A stretch of 64,000 nucleotides of DNA, from NCBI GenBank assembly GCA_029490685.1, contig CM055955.1, positions 76,332,041 to 76,396,040 of the forward strand. The letters run 5' to 3'. A program made the translations under genes and the position numbers. This document shows, piece by piece, positions 47,178 to 60,263 of this stretch. The stretch is from Schizonepeta tenuifolia (Eukaryota > Streptophyta > Magnoliopsida > Lamiales > Lamiaceae). How positions within the stretch are numbered: the first letter of the stretch is position 1; the number at the start of each line of letters is the position of its first letter. The notes under the pieces are model-generated. The model saw only the letters and a program-made list of their open reading frames with translations. It was not told where the DNA came from and ran no database searches.

Positions 47178-49662
47178 TATCACAGCCCCAAATCCTAAGG
47201 GACGGCAGAAGCCAGGGTACGACTAGGGGTTGGATTAAAGAAACGGGGAAGAAGGGGGAATGAATAAGAATGAAAGAATAAACAGGCATTAATAACAGAA
47301 TGAATAACTATGAACAAGACTTTAATATATAAAAGGAAGAGTTGATCTCGAAGGGTCACTCGACAAGGTTCTCAAAAAGAAACTGAGTTAATTGTACGGG
47401 GTTTAGATCCTACAGAAAGATACATTATCTTCAAAAAGAGATTGGCAGCGGAATAACGTAAAGCTGAATACAAGTTCTTATTCGAATTATGACTTCTTAA
47501 CTCAACCTCAACCACCGCCGCTCCCGTCGCTCAACCTGCACATTTTATAAAACATATGCAGGGCTAAGTACAAAAGCACTTAGTGGGCACATTGCCGAAA
47601 ATATAACATAAGTATAGATAAATCAGGCATCTCATTTCTGTAGCACACCGGGGTTTTTCAATAAAGGCCCGTGTCTACTAAACATTTTCTTTTCTCATAA
47701 ATAACTCGCGTGAGCATTTTCTGACTGATGTTACGTTCAATCTTGCCCAATAATTATCACCGTGGCTGGCCAACCCTCAACAGGGTTCCACACACAACGG
47801 CTACTGTGTACACTAACTTTAGATATCAAGTCGGCTAACTCAAAGTCCGATCGTTTTAGTTAGCAAGTCGGCTAACTAATAAATCTAGATAGCAGGTCGG
47901 CTAACTCAGAAGGGTACAAGAGAACTCACATAAAAACAAATCATTTCATGCTCTGATTATCACGTTTGAAAACACAATTATCAAAGCTTGTAAACAAAGA
48001 TTTTTGAGCATCGCTCTTTTATTTTGTATATAGAAAAGCCCACGTGACTGATTACAGAACTACTAATCGAGCTTCTGTCTCTGGTCTTCCGTTCCTATCC
48101 TCGGTGTTGACTTCCTCCTTTTATCGTAAATAAACAAACTTAAGCAACTTGAACACAACGATAAAAGAAATAGGAAATCAAAACGGTTTTTAGTCTTTTA
48201 GGCGTTTGCACTTTACTACTTTCTTTTGATTAACTAATAAACGAGACTTCGATCAAGTCTCGTCTACAAACTGATTCGGCTCAATACTCAACACTTAAGT
48301 CAGTAGGTAAAAGGGTGTCGATAACTTAGGATGACTTAAAAGTTCACAAAGAACGAAGTTGAAAAGGATTCAACTTAGGAAACTAGGCTTCGGAAACTTA
48401 CTGCACAAGTCAGTAAGTTCATACAGAACAGAGCATACGAAAACAGGGGATGAATCTTATACCAAAAGAAAGGTACGGTTGTCTAGTTTACTTTCCAATT
48501 TATGGATCTCGATTTCGTTAAGCGAGCTAAAAGTTATGACAGTTTTCGTGAAACGTCGCAAAACAGTCGCGCGAAACCCTAATGCTCGACAAAACTCGAC
48601 GCATGATTCCCTAAGTTCGATCAATACTATTCCACTTTTATTTTCACGAAATTTTCATCCCAAGACAGTCTACATACAGTATCCCATAATCGGGTTTATA
48701 TTCACGACTTTTGATTATCAAACGACGAGCATTTCCTCGTCATTTCCAACTAACCATTTACTATACCAAAACAAACTTCAATTTCTATTTCGTTTAACAA
48801 CTTCTCGATTCTTAACTATATCTCATAACGTCTCGTTTCTCGGATGGAAAGTCGTTAACTACAATATCATTCGTTTATCAACAACAAACATTATTATTTA
48901 AAGGGATTTCCTTATTCGACTTTTCTACCGGCTTTTAAACTCGATTCTTCGTCTCTTATTCAAAATTGAAACTTCTTAGAATTCGTTGAAACTTTACGGT
49001 CACGATCATTAACTATCGAGATTATCAAAGGTTCGAATCAGAAACCTAAAACATTATCTATTCTCGACTTATCGTCGATTGTTCGTCTCTTAATGAAAAT
49101 CTTACGTTCTCTGTTTTCGTTCAAATTTTACAACAACGATCATCATCTAACGAGCATCACTAATATGTAAACCATACTCTAATGTCATTAACGAGCTTCA
49201 ACTTAACGACGTGTTTCCGTCTCTTACGTTTTTCATTTTATTTTTAGAAAAATCCCAATTAAATATATATTCATCCTCATACATCGTATATCTCATTTCT
49301 ATTAATCAATCGAGCATATCATAACATTTACTACATCGAATCAACCAATCTTCATCTCTTATCTTTCTACTTTTATTTATAGAAAAATCTAGATTAATTC
49401 ATATAATCAATTAACAACATGTAGATCACTAATCTATCGATCAAACATAAAAGAAATCAAACTACGAAAAACCCCTAAAACTACAAAAAAAATCGGTAAT
49501 TATAAAAAATAAAGGGGAGTGATTTTCTTCATGATTCGATTCGTAGAACTTGATTCTAAACATACTAGAACATGAATCGAACAAGAATTAACATGCTTCT
49601 TCATCTCTTAAGTTTCGAAAAAAATGAAATGGATGGAATCAAGACTTGGTTCGGTTCATTAC
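47178..49662 (-). repeat. 5' LTR of G2, main part
   Basis: Equivalent to 36548-39031 of the 3' LTR; the terminal TG (+ strand) has become TA. It stops at GGTTCGGTTCATTAC where G3 is inserted. The remaining LTR end is at 58812-59293, and about 246 bp in between (equivalent to 39032-39277) are missing. Confidence 0.9.
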
Positions 49663-52600
49663 TGTCACACCCCGACTCCCGAGGTATGACTAATGACACT
49701 AACACTACTAAACCATCTATCAACTCAACTCAATCAAGGGATTCATGCTCGGGGAAAACAAAGAAATATTGACTGAAAGCGATAACAATTAACAACATGC
49801 TTCCAAGTCACAACTAAACATCAAACGAGCATGGATAATTTACATATCAAACCAAAACGGAATAAGTATCTCAAGTTCATATGAAACGATGTTCAACGAA
49901 AAGCTGTAAATTGTATCGAGCACATCGCTCTTAGGATCAACAGAATACCAAATTATAATTCAAAACATATCAAAAGACATTGTTTTGCTTAGCAGCGGAA
50001 ACTTCGACTCAAATCCCAACAACTACATGTATGTTGACATGTAATTGCCAGCCAACTTTCGACTCAACCAAAAGAAACACACCACCAAGCTGTCCACGCC
50101 ATCCACATCCCGCTAACCTGCACGTTTAGAAACACATGCAGGGCTGAGTACTTCGTACTCAGTGAACACATGCCAAAATATTTGAAAACTTGCTCTATAG
50201 AGCTATATGATTAGACTTGCCTCTCTTGCTGCATCACAAGGGTTAAATATTTCATCGTTTAAAAATAGTTACCACTTGTGACAGCCATAAAAACATTTTC
50301 ATACTTTTCTGAAATCGACTGCAGTCATTTATACTTACTCTCAGGTATGAATCAATCTACAACTTATCTTTCTGTGGTGTCGAGAAGTAGGCCTCCTCCT
50401 CGAACACCGTGACCGGCCCAATCAAAGCAAAGCTCATAGTCTTTACATAACCGGCCCAACCGAAGCAAGGCTCGACCAGCTAGACTGTAACAAGGCTCAC
50501 GGTCACCTAAACTAATGCATGCATTGTCCCGTATCTTACAGGACCTTTATCCCGTGCGTCCACGGGACCTTAAATAACTTTAACACGTAGATGATTGCAT
50601 ACCAAAACATAAAAATATTTAGGCAAGTCAATCAATTTAAAAATGCGCACGTAATATATATATAGTAAACGCATTCATCATTTGGTTTTAGTTCAGAAAG
50701 CCCACCTGACTTCCGAAGAACTAGCTAGGCGGCTTACTCTTTTGACTGTCCTCGCTACTTTCCGTCCCGCTCGGTCCTTCATAAATTGACATTGAATAAA
50801 AAATAAGACCCTCGATGCGTAAGACGTAAAGTAGATTTTGGTTTTGGCTGAAGGACTTCTACTTGACTCGGGTCTTCCTATTTTTATGTTTTCTAAGTCC
50901 ATATCTTTTCTCAACTTTCTCGTTCTTGGTTCGTCGACTCTACTCGGTTACTACATACTTCGTCTTACATTCTCGTTTCTAACTCATTACTATCTTAGTA
51001 TTTCTCACAATTAAAAAGGATATTATTTACTTCGACCTCATTACTTCAATTCAACTATCGTCATTTCAATCAATCACGTTACATGCACAAGTATTCTCAA
51101 CAATCGACAAATCATATCATAAACGGATTATAAACATTTCAATTAAGCACTTAGGTTCAATCAAGCATCATAGAGATTCAGTCAAACATACTATCTTAAC
51201 ATGATTCACATTTCAAATTCAATCAACAATTTCTCAATATTGCTTGACTCTAGTTTTAGAAAACACTAACTTCAATAAATTCTCGTCTTTCTAATAAAGC
51301 GAATAAAAGTTCAAGTAATAAGAATTTTCTTGAATTTAAAACTCAAATAATTATTTAATATTTCTCGACTCAAAATACGACATTATTTCAAAATACGCCG
51401 TCTTTCCTCAACTACGTACACGTACTAGCATACGTACTATTATTTTATTTACTTATTCTATTATTATAATTTCTCTTTTCTTATTCTTAATTAAACTCTT
51501 ATTTAATAGAAATTTGTTTCCTATCTATAACTCGACTCTTAGAATTTCGTTTCCTGTAATAAAATTCTGGTTTTATTTTCTTAATGAAAACTCAATTTTT
51601 AACTTAATAATCAAAACTCGATAACTTCATCGATTATTTCAAATTAAAAAGATTTGAAAAACAAACTTAATTGACTTACTCAAGCATCATTATTTAGTCA
51701 ATACTCGACTTAATATTATAACAAATACTTAAACACTCATTACTTAATAAACTCGACTCTCGAATCAAAACAACTCTTATTAAATTTTCTCTCATTTTTC
51801 TAACACTTTTTATTTAATAAATAAATATTTAAAAACTCTTTTATTATTTTAATAAACAATTCTAACTCGATTCTTACTCGGCTTATCTCATCGTATATTA
51901 TTGTTTGATTATCTAAGCTCGACTCAATTTATTATTCTCATACTTTATTATTAAGAAATTATCTCTTTAATTAATTAATTTTAACTTTATTATTTTTATT
52001 TCAAAACTTCTCGACTAATAATTAAACGAGTAAACGGACTCAAACTCGATTAGACTTCTCACTTTACTTCTTATGCTCGACTCCATAATTAATTTTTTTC
52101 TTTAAAAAGAATTTATTTAACTTTAGATTAATTATTTATTATTTATCGTTCTTTCACGTTCAACCATACAACTTAACCTCGACTACTCGTCTCAGTTTAT
52201 ACTCGATTTTCATTTCTATTTCTCTAACTCGTCTTATTATTTCTTTTAACCCCTATTATTAATCTCACTAAAATTTCTCCTCTTAACTTCTAATTATTTG
52301 ATAAAGAATTATTTTCCTCTATTTCCTTAATTTAATAACTCATTAATAATTTTTCTCTTTAATTTCTATTAAATTTTATTCTCTTTATTTTTGGATTATT
52401 TTACTAGCTAAATAATTGATTTAATTTATTTTATAATTAATTTAATGCATCTTCAAATCTTCATGTTCTTACCAAGAACACCAAGAACACACACTTAATC
52501 ATTCAAACTCAATTCCATCGATTTTTACACATTTTTATGCCAAAAATTCCATTATTTTCATCTCTTAAAATTTTACTAATTATCTAACACTCAAATATTA

Positions 52601-52955
52601 TCATAAACACATCCATACCATCTACTTCATCAAAATCATCAAAATCATCAAAAATCATATTTCTTTCCATAACTCATTTAATTCGATTTTTCTCACAAAA
52701 CAACATAATAAATTAAATCATTTATTCCATCATAATTTCATACTCATAATAATTCATAAACATTATTAAATCATTAAACAATAAATCAATCAAATATTCC
52801 TCCAAAAATCCTCAAAACTCACGGCATTACCATCAAAATTAAGCAAATAATTTTCTAAATTTTCTCATGCACATATAATCATTTCAAACATCATCATAAG
52901 CACATATAAACCATAAATCATCAAGAAATCATATTAATCCATTTTTTCTACTTTC
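49663..52955 (-). mobile_element. G3: fragment of a second gypsy LTR family inside the G2 LTR
   Basis: Begins TGTCACACCCCGACTCCCGA, the inverted counterpart of the end of the solo LTR at 27084-31209, and stays alignable with it by eye for about 3.3 kb. It then stops abruptly at the S3 unit. The first part of the LTR (in LTR orientation) and any flanking duplication are missing. No coding sequence. The candidate left duplication would be ATTAC (49658-49662), without a partner. Confidence 0.85.
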
Positions 52956-54437
52956 TGATGGTCCCGATACGAGTTCTGGTGTATGGGGGGGGGGGAATAC
53001 ACCAGATAGGAATTTTTAAAAACAACCCCCTGAAAATTACCACAACTAAGTAAGAGGACTCAGCTGGAATCACAACTGAGTAAGAAAACTCAGCTGGAAG
53101 AGTGGTGCTGTGCGGAATGTGGTGGATACAAAAATAACTCGTATAAAACAACTCACGCTCAGATGCAAGGTCGGTGAACAACCAAATCAGTTGAAATGCA
53201 AGGATGCAGTTTTGAGTGCTGGTTAGTTGGACAGTTAGAAATGCAGAAAGTAACTGAACAGAAAACATAACAACACAGGGAATTACGTGGTTCGGAGAGA
53301 ACTCCTACATCTACGGGGAGTTGTGAGTCCACACAACTCAGTCCAAATTCTTTAGGACATCTACCACAAAGCTTACGTGGGCTTTGCAACCGTTCAGATA
53401 AGTTTGCGGGTACTTATCAACCTTTCTACTCAATTTCGGGAAGAGCAGGATCCTAACAACCTTTTTAGGGGATGTGTATAAGGGTGGGTTTTCCAACTAT
53501 TAGCTCTAACAAAGAAGTGAGCTAGGATCTAAGCTTGAATACATGAAGACTCAAACTAAGATCGAAAACACCAAGACAGATTCTAACTCTCTATGAACTC
53601 TCAGCTGGTGATGTTCTTAGAGAATAATTGCAGTTTAGCTTGCGTGAAGTATATCGTCGTTCTTTCGCTCGTCTGTCTCTTCTCTGTTATCTCGTTTGTT
53701 CTATCTTGATGAATGAATGAATGCCTCTATTTATAGGCGGTGAGGATCAATTAGCCGTTGGAAGAGCCGTTGATCTCTGTTCTGTGAAAGCGATGGCTTG
53801 TCTCTCATCTCTGTAGATTTTCCGGATTTGGCAACTGTGAACTTCTGCTTTCCTTCTGAGATAACCTTGTGTTGGGTCAAATGAGGTAATGACAGAACGT
53901 CAAACCTTCACGTGACTTCCTATTTGAAATTCAAATTTCAACCTTTGTCTTTCAACATTGGTTAGTCGGTTGAGGCGTTTGATCTTCATCCAAGTGGTCT
54001 TCAGCTGATGTTCCATCTGATCGCTACCTTCATCTGACATTCTGTCTGAAGAGGAACAGTTGAACCCTCAGCTGCCTTGAACTTCATGTTGTCGATCTAT
54101 CAGATTGAGTCCTGCAACTGATGTTCCACATCTGATCAGGTGGATTGTCACATCTGACAAACAGTTGATTACTCAGATATTTTCCTTCATCCGATGATCC
54201 AGATCAGATCGGTTGGCTTGAACGCTCAATTGTCTTTCTTACATCTGATGTTCCATGTGAGTTTCCATCTGAATTTCTATCCGAGTATAGCCATGTTGTC
54301 GTCTTCAGCTGGAGTCCTGTAAAGATAAAATCTGAACATTGCTCAAACAGCGAGCCTAAATACTAACTTTAGGAAATGGCAACATCTACTCGGTTGGGGT
54401 CAGTTGGTTTTGGAATCAATCAAAACTTTACTAAATT
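52956..54437 (-). repeat. Sirevirus-like LTR at the 3' side of the S3 unit
   Basis: On the + strand it starts TGATGGTCCCGATACGAG with a run of about 11 G, and on the - strand it reads through GATTCCAAAACCAACTGACC to CCCGATACGAG. It matches the solo LTR at 23578-25053, including the TATAAATAG box (here near 53733-53741, complement). Its outer start lacks the expected TGTTGGG, so it is slightly truncated or mutated at 54430-54437. Confidence 0.8.
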
Positions 54438-54546
54438 GTACATCAAGGTGAATCGGATATATGATGAAAGTTTTCATTACAACTGATGTTTACACAGAAA
54501 TGCACAAAAATCAAAATACATCAGTAGCTCAAAAACTCTAACTTGG

Positions 54547-57500
54547 CTAATACTTCAGCCCATACTTGCCAAAAATCCTGACAAAAATTTCTCTCTTAGC
54601 ATCTGATTCTTTTGAGATATCTACTCCATGTTCTTGACAGACTTTTCTTGCTTCAGCTGCGATCTTCTGCCTGTTGGGATTTCTTGTGTCCGGGATGAAT
54701 GGAGGAAGATAAGTGACCTTCTGAGGGACAGGGACGGTGTTCATGTCCAGCTTCGCATCAATCATAGCTCGTCTGAACTGGCTGAACATGCCCGGATCCC
54801 CAGAGTGAAGCTCGGTTAGGGCTTGTTTGAAAGCTTTTCTAGAATCCTCAGTTGCGTACACCTTCCTGTAATAGAAATTATTCACAAATTCTTGTTTGAA
54901 TGATTCACAATCATCATTCCATTCAGCCGGCATCCATTTGTCCACATGCTTGAAGCTTCCCTGGAGCTTGATCTTTCCCGGCAGTCTTTGCTGCTTCATT
55001 CTTGCTTCAGCCTTCACTTGGTGTTTTTCAATGCGTCGTCAGCATCGGGAGGCAACATTTCTATCCAAGTTGTTGGTAACCTTGGCAAGCTCTTTCTCGA
55101 ACTTGTTCACTCTTGTTGCTTGGTTGGCTGCAATTTCTTCACCCATTCCAGATTCATGTAATCCTTCTCCGGAACATCCATAGCCTTAGCAGCAGCAATA
55201 CACTCTTCGGTTGTAATACCGTCGAGTTCAGCATCGATCTCGGCTGCAATCTCGGCTATGGAGTTGTAGGAAACTCCATACTCCTTCGCCTGCTCCATGT
55301 CCTTAGCCATTTCTTCTCCTCCGACAATAATAGATTTCAGCGGTTGTTTCTTGTCGGTTGGCTTCGGAGCGGACTTCTTTGGAGCTGTCTTCTTCGGCTG
55401 GGTCTTCTTCAGCTGATATTTCTTTTCAGCTGTCATCCTTTCTTCATCATGCATCTCAACTTCCTGCATCTTATCTTCCCCCTTTTTGGCATCAGCAACA
55501 AGGCTTGCGACTGAGCAATCCAGAGAAGTGAGTTTCTGTTCAGCCTGCTGAATCCAGTTGAAGAGCTCATCTACTGCGCATTCCACATCAACCTTCTTCG
55601 CCAGTTCCTTATCATGACGCTCTTGATCAGCTTTCTTCATCGCGGCGAAGGTTTCAGTGACTTCAGTTTGAAAGACGACGAACTCAGCCCATTTCTGTTC
55701 GAACTGGGAATCCCATTCGTTGTCTTGCATCTCTTGAGATTTTGCAAGATTGGATTTAGAGATGGACTTGAACACATTCAGTTCTGATTTGATTCCAAGA
55801 ACTGTTGTCTTCAGGTCATTGATATCCTTGCTGGTGGATGTTGAGAAGTCATCCAGCTTCATCTTGATCGCATCATGCTCTTCCAGCAGCTTCCTGTGCT
55901 TCTCATCCTGAGCTTCCATCATCCTCAGTTGTTCTTCTTGGTTGAGCTGGATGTTGTCAATCATCTCCTTCCTCAGCTGATTGACCCTCTCAGCGATCAG
56001 CTCACAAATTTCATCTGAGGAGGGTGCTGGCTGTTCAGCTGGTGCGGGTTGTTCAACTGGTGCTAGCTGTTCAACAGTAACCATGACATGGCGATTGGCC
56101 AGGTACTGTTGAAATTCTTCTTCTTCCTGCTTTGCTGCTGCTGCAGCTGCGTCAAGATCATCTACAAAATTAGCAGACTTGGTCAGCATGTTGTCAAGGA
56201 AAGTGACACAATCTTGTTCTGTTGTCTCCCTTGTGTCTCTTCCTTCTGCCTTGCTGACATCCAGACGGCGAGTCAGCAATGCGATCTTATTGTTGTACGC
56301 AATCTCGAGGTTGGTATAATTGAAGTATTCCCTTAGACGGGACTCATCTGCCTTGAGCTGGTTCCAGCTGTGTATCCGGATGGTATCTTCCTTGACATAC
56401 CAGTGGCTGAAAATTATGCTGAATTGATACAACAGCTCAGTTCCGAGCATGGCAAAGGTGGGCATGTCGCGCGCCTCGGGGAACATTCCAATCAGCTTCT
56501 GAAAGCAATAAGCCAACTTGCCTTCATGTTCCAACGTGACAGCTCGACGATCAGCTTCTTTGTCGATGGGGGAGGGAGAGAGATTTTCATAGGGAATGGG
56601 TTCAAGGGTTTCCTCAACATTGGCCAAAGAAGAGGTCGCAATGTTGGCATCGAGCGGGGAGCTCGGAATTTCTGACTGAGGATCAGTTGTGAGAACCTGT
56701 CTGTGCTGTAGCTCTTGCCGTGGGCGAGGTCGGAACATCTTCGAATTCCTTGGATGAAGAAGATGCATCCGAGGACATGGTCGGCTCATCTTCTGGATCG
56801 GTTTCCATCCCTTCTATCCCATCTCTTCCACTTGCGCGAGGAACAATTTCAAAAGCATCCTTGTCAACTGAGTGACTCGACTCAGATGGCACCTCCTCAG
56901 CTGGTACCTCCTCAGCTGGTTTTGCAACTGACTTCTTGATACAAACTCTCAACTTCTTCTTACGCGGCTCCTCTTCTTGATCCTTATCTGACTCATCTCT
57001 GAGTCGGCGTGCAGCTATCGATTTGGAAGAGTACCGACAGCCGGAGGCAGCTCCTCAGCTGTATCTTTCTCCACAGCTGGTTTCACAGCTTCCCATTTGT
57101 CTTTGGGAGTGTAGACACTCCGAATCACATCCAGAGCTTTCTTGGCTGTTGGGAACAGCATCTGCCTTTTGACTGGTGTCTCCTCACAGTCTTCCCACAC
57201 CATGTTCTGATCCTTCGTGGCGAGAAGTATCAGGGCAGAGATTTTGACTCCAAAATTCAGAGTTCCCTTAACACTCAACAATTTCTCCCCAGAATCAGTT
57301 GTAGATTTTGAAATCTTCTGCTTCTCCATTGTCAACTGGTGTTCGAAAAACTTGAACCAGTTGATGTTGTGCTTGTGCTCCAAAGCTATCAGCTGCTTGA
57401 GCTTGGGTCGGTTGACGTCTCCAAAAGCACCGATGTATCCAAATATAACCTTGAATACAACATCGAACAGAAGTCGATGTTCGGGTTTCAACTTTGTTCG

Positions 57501-57998
57501 CTGCATGTTGCTCCTCAATCTTTCTACAGTGATGAGAGCATTCTCCAGAAATAGATCTGCATCTGCATCTGTGATGTTCTCGACGATGTCCGTGGCAGTC
57601 AGATTCGGTGGAATGATGGTGCTTAGAATCTCGGAAACCGGTATGTGGAAGGTGACACGGCGGACAGTTCTGGCAGGGACGTCGCGCTGTCGACAGGAGA
57701 TTTCTGAAACGAGGCCATCTCGGTTGTCGATAGGAGATTTCAGGTTCATGTAGAATTCTCCGACCTGTCGCCTGAGTAAGTGAGTGAGAAAGAGCGTCGC
57801 CCACTCAAGAAAGCCATTATCCCTGAGAAGATTGGCGATAGAGGATAACGCCGGCGAGTCCAGGGCTTCCGTTGACAGAATCTGCTCGAAGTGGATTCTG
57901 GATATCATCATGTCGTAAGATTCCTCGTACGACGAAGGGACTAGAGCTGGTCCAGAAGATGCCATCTTCTTTCCTTGAGATGAAGCTTTCAGTGCCAT
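54547..57998 (-). pseudogene. S3 long coiled-coil coding region, broken, unknown function
   Basis: Start ATG at 57998 (MALKASSQGKKMASSGPALV). Four open pieces follow one another in sense orientation: 57998-57015 (327 codons), a piece around 56952-56683, 56700-55107 (about 530 codons) and 55017-54547 (156 codons). They are linked by apparent one-base frameshifts near 57040, 56700 and 55130 and a TGA near 55036; about 1150 codons in all. The N-terminal part has LEWATLFLTHLLRRQVGEFY, reminiscent of plant retrotransposon env-like or 'putative plant transposon protein' ORFs. The middle is acidic, then a long coiled coil with EQPAP repeats and a lysine/proline block (KKTQPKKTAPKKSAPK). No gag, RT or integrase motif. 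I cannot assign a function. Confidence 0.55.
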
Positions 57999-58140
57999 AT
58001 AGAATTTCAGAGAGGTTTATATATAGAGAGAAGAAATGAAGAACTTAGCAGAAAATGGTGAGACAGAATCAGAGATGAAGATGAACAGTTAATCAGATAG
58101 GCTCAAGTATAGAAGGTAAGAAATCACTTCCTGATTTTCC

Positions 58141-58149
58141 GCCTTTTAT
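58141..58149 (-). promoter_or_regulatory. Probable TATA box of the S3 coding region
   Basis: On the - strand CCTATAAAAGGC lies about 145 bp upstream of the ATG at 57998, a normal plant promoter geometry. It is outside the part that matches the LTR family. Confidence 0.55.
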
Positions 58150-58611
58150 AGGTTAGTGGGTCGTTTGAAATCGATGGCCAAGATTGAATGGCGCGAATCC
58201 ATCAACGGCTGAGATCTCGCGACTGTTGACTAACTTTGACTGATGTCAAATTCTGAGTTCCAATACGCGCGAGTGAGAAGGTGAAAGGTTTTTCTATCAG
58301 CCCGGTCGCACTATAAAGTAAGGCCATTGATGTTCAGCCGTACTTTACATTAAATGCACTATAATGGCTATTTTAATCTAACTGACATGCTCAGGAATGT
58401 TTGAATTTATTTCAAACATTCACATTTAAGACCTAAGCACCTGCAGCCATAAATGATACCTGCCAGCTAATATAGGAATCAGTTGTGTTCCAATGTTGCG
58501 GCATACCATCAGCTGACTCGAGTTCGTCTGTTCAGCTGACGTCTGATGTCTTCGGATGACAATCCGTATCTGAGATTCCCCCTTCATCTGAGCTTCCCCC
58601 TCAGATGGATA

Positions 58612-58811
58612 TCTATCTCTTTCTTCACAACTGATGTTCTGTCTGAGTGACGCCTTGTTGCCATCTTCAGCTGGAGACCTGTAAAGATAAAATCTTAACT
58701 TTGCTCAAACAGCGAGCCTAACTTCTAACATTAGGTTCTGGCAACATCTACTCGGTTGGGGTCAGTCGGTTTTGGAATTCATCAAAACTTATACTAATAA
58801 ATTTCCCAACA
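58612..58811 (-). repeat. LTR-like 5' end of the S3 unit
   Basis: On the - strand it begins TGTTGGGAAATTTATTAGTA and follows the 23578 LTR for about 170-200 bp (AACCGACTGACCCCAACCGA, GTTTGAGCAAAGTTAAGATT), then diverges into a private sequence containing the TATA box and the gene. The following five bases on the + strand are GTTTG. Confidence 0.75.
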
Positions 58812-59293
58812 GTTTGGTTGCGAAAATTCAACGGAAATATCTCGTTTCCGGCTCTTAAACGACGATTAAAAAGTCGAGAAATGATTTCTTAGTTAGTTAT
58901 GAATTCGACGAAATCTAATTCGTCCATTAGATTAGAAATAAATCACGTACTCGAAAAACCTAATTCGTTTTTCAAAATCTGAGAAAAAGTTGGGATTATA
59001 CAGTCTAAAATTCGCCCGAAAAATCATAAAAACTAACTTTCTCTGGTGAACTCGTATCGAAGAAAAAGTGAATGTAAATTCTGACGGTTTTTAATTCAGA
59101 GTTTTTGGACGAAAAATCTATCGGACGCGAAAACCCTAATACAGTAGTCGTTCGACCGACTTGTGGAAATTATTTTCAGAAACGGATTTCACCGTAAATC
59201 TTAGAATCGAAAATTCTTAACTTAGGCGTGTAAAGCCTTAATTATTAATTAACTTTTTATTTTAAAGACGGATTAAACATCCGGGGTACTACA
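58812..59293 (-). repeat. 5' LTR of G2, outer end
   Basis: TTTGGTTGCGAAAATTCAAC...CCGGGGTACTACA, equivalent to about 39278-39757 of the 3' LTR, followed by the ATCTA duplication. This fixes the right border of G2. Confidence 0.9.
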
Positions 59294-59298
59294 ATCTA

Positions 59299-59772
59299 GG
59301 AAATGATGACTCACACACATACACATAGGCGGTTTAGGGAGGAGATATTTGTCAAAATATATCGTTTTACGGGTCTAATACGACGTTATAAAATCGAGAA
59401 ATTAAAACCTTAGACGGTTACGGTTTTGATGAAATCTAATTCGACCGTTAGATTAGAAATAATTCACATGCTCGGAAAGCATATTTCGATTTCCAAAATC
59501 CGATGAAAAGTCGGGATAAGACAGTCCAAAATTCGCCCGGAAAAATAATAAAAACTGACTTTCTTTGGTGAACTCGTATCGAAGAAAAAGTGAATGTAAA
59601 GTCTGATGGTTTTTCGATCTAAATTTTCGGACGAAAATTTTCTGGAATTTATTTTCAGAAACGGATTTCACCGTTAGTCTTAGAATCGAAAATCCTTAAC
59701 TTAGGCGTGCAAAGCCTTAATTTATAATTAAATTTTTATTTTGACGACGAAAGAAATATCCGGGGTATTACA
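59299..59772 (-). repeat. Right arm of G1
   Basis: GGAAATGATGACTCACACAC...CCGGGGTATTACA, completing the G1 solo LTR; followed by AAAGT. Confidence 0.9.
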
Positions 59773-60263
59773 AAAGTAGAGTATTCATACTTCCTCTTGT
59801 TCTACCATCTAGCCTCTCAAAAAGCCCCTTCTTTGATCGAGTCTAGAGTTTAGGTTCTTGCTTAATTTGTGTCCAATAGACTCTCTCACAAAAGATCGAG
59901 TATGTAGCCTTAGGAAGAAGCCTCCACTTCCCTCAATGTTAAAGGCTTCATAGTTGGAAAATCCCAACCCCCAACCCTTAGGTCCGACTTAGAATCCGGA
60001 ATCAAAGTTACCAGGTCCATTTAAACTCGTAATCAAAGACCAGGTTCCTTCAAACCTGGAATCTAAGATTAGGTCCCTTAGAATTCGAAATCTAATGTCA
60101 GGTTGTGCACTTGCCTAGAAAAGTGTTATAAGATCTTGTTCGAACCCGTAATAGAACTGGTTAGGTTTGCTTGGTACCTAAAAATCAAGTGGGGCATTTG
60201 GTAAGCACGCTTAAGCTAATCTAGTGAATTACTTCCCCGAAAAGGAAGTCGTGGACGTAGGAG

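Larger units (their letters stand above)
36548..59293 (-). mobile_element. G2: full-length chromovirus-type Ty3/gypsy element, TSD ATCTA
   Basis: ATCTA lies at 36543-36547 and 59294-59298. Reading on the - strand: 5' LTR (59293-58812 plus 49662-47178, split and partly deleted), PBS (47174-47163), an extra ORF (46024-45074), gag-pol (44521-39760), polypurine tract (39769-39758) and 3' LTR (39757-36548). The order RT-RNase H-integrase and the integrase C-terminus ending in a chromodomain-like block (TWELEEKMKEKYPYLF) with LTRs above 3 kb point to the Tekay/Del group. The lineage call is an inference. One frameshift and four stops disable the polyprotein. Confidence 0.92.
33874..59772 (-). mobile_element. 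G1: gypsy solo LTR split by G2, TSD AAAGT
   Basis: Left arm 33874-36547 (TGTCACAGCCCCAAATCCCG...) and right arm 59299-59772 (...CCGGGGTATTACA) add up to 3148 bp, nearly the length of the solo LTR at 16257-19413. AAAGT flanks it at 33869-33873 and 59773-59777. It contains no second LTR of its own, so it was a solo LTR before G2 entered. Confidence 0.9.

Noticed and set aside
52986..52997. Run of about 11 G, possible G-quadruplex or assembly error
   Set aside because: The same LTR position in the 23578 solo LTR has a run of 8 C on the opposite strand, so it is a normal length-variable homopolymer of the family.
57217..57753. 178-codon + strand frame opposite the S3 coding region
   Set aside because: Antisense shadow; the - strand frame has the ATG, upstream TATA box and continuing pieces.
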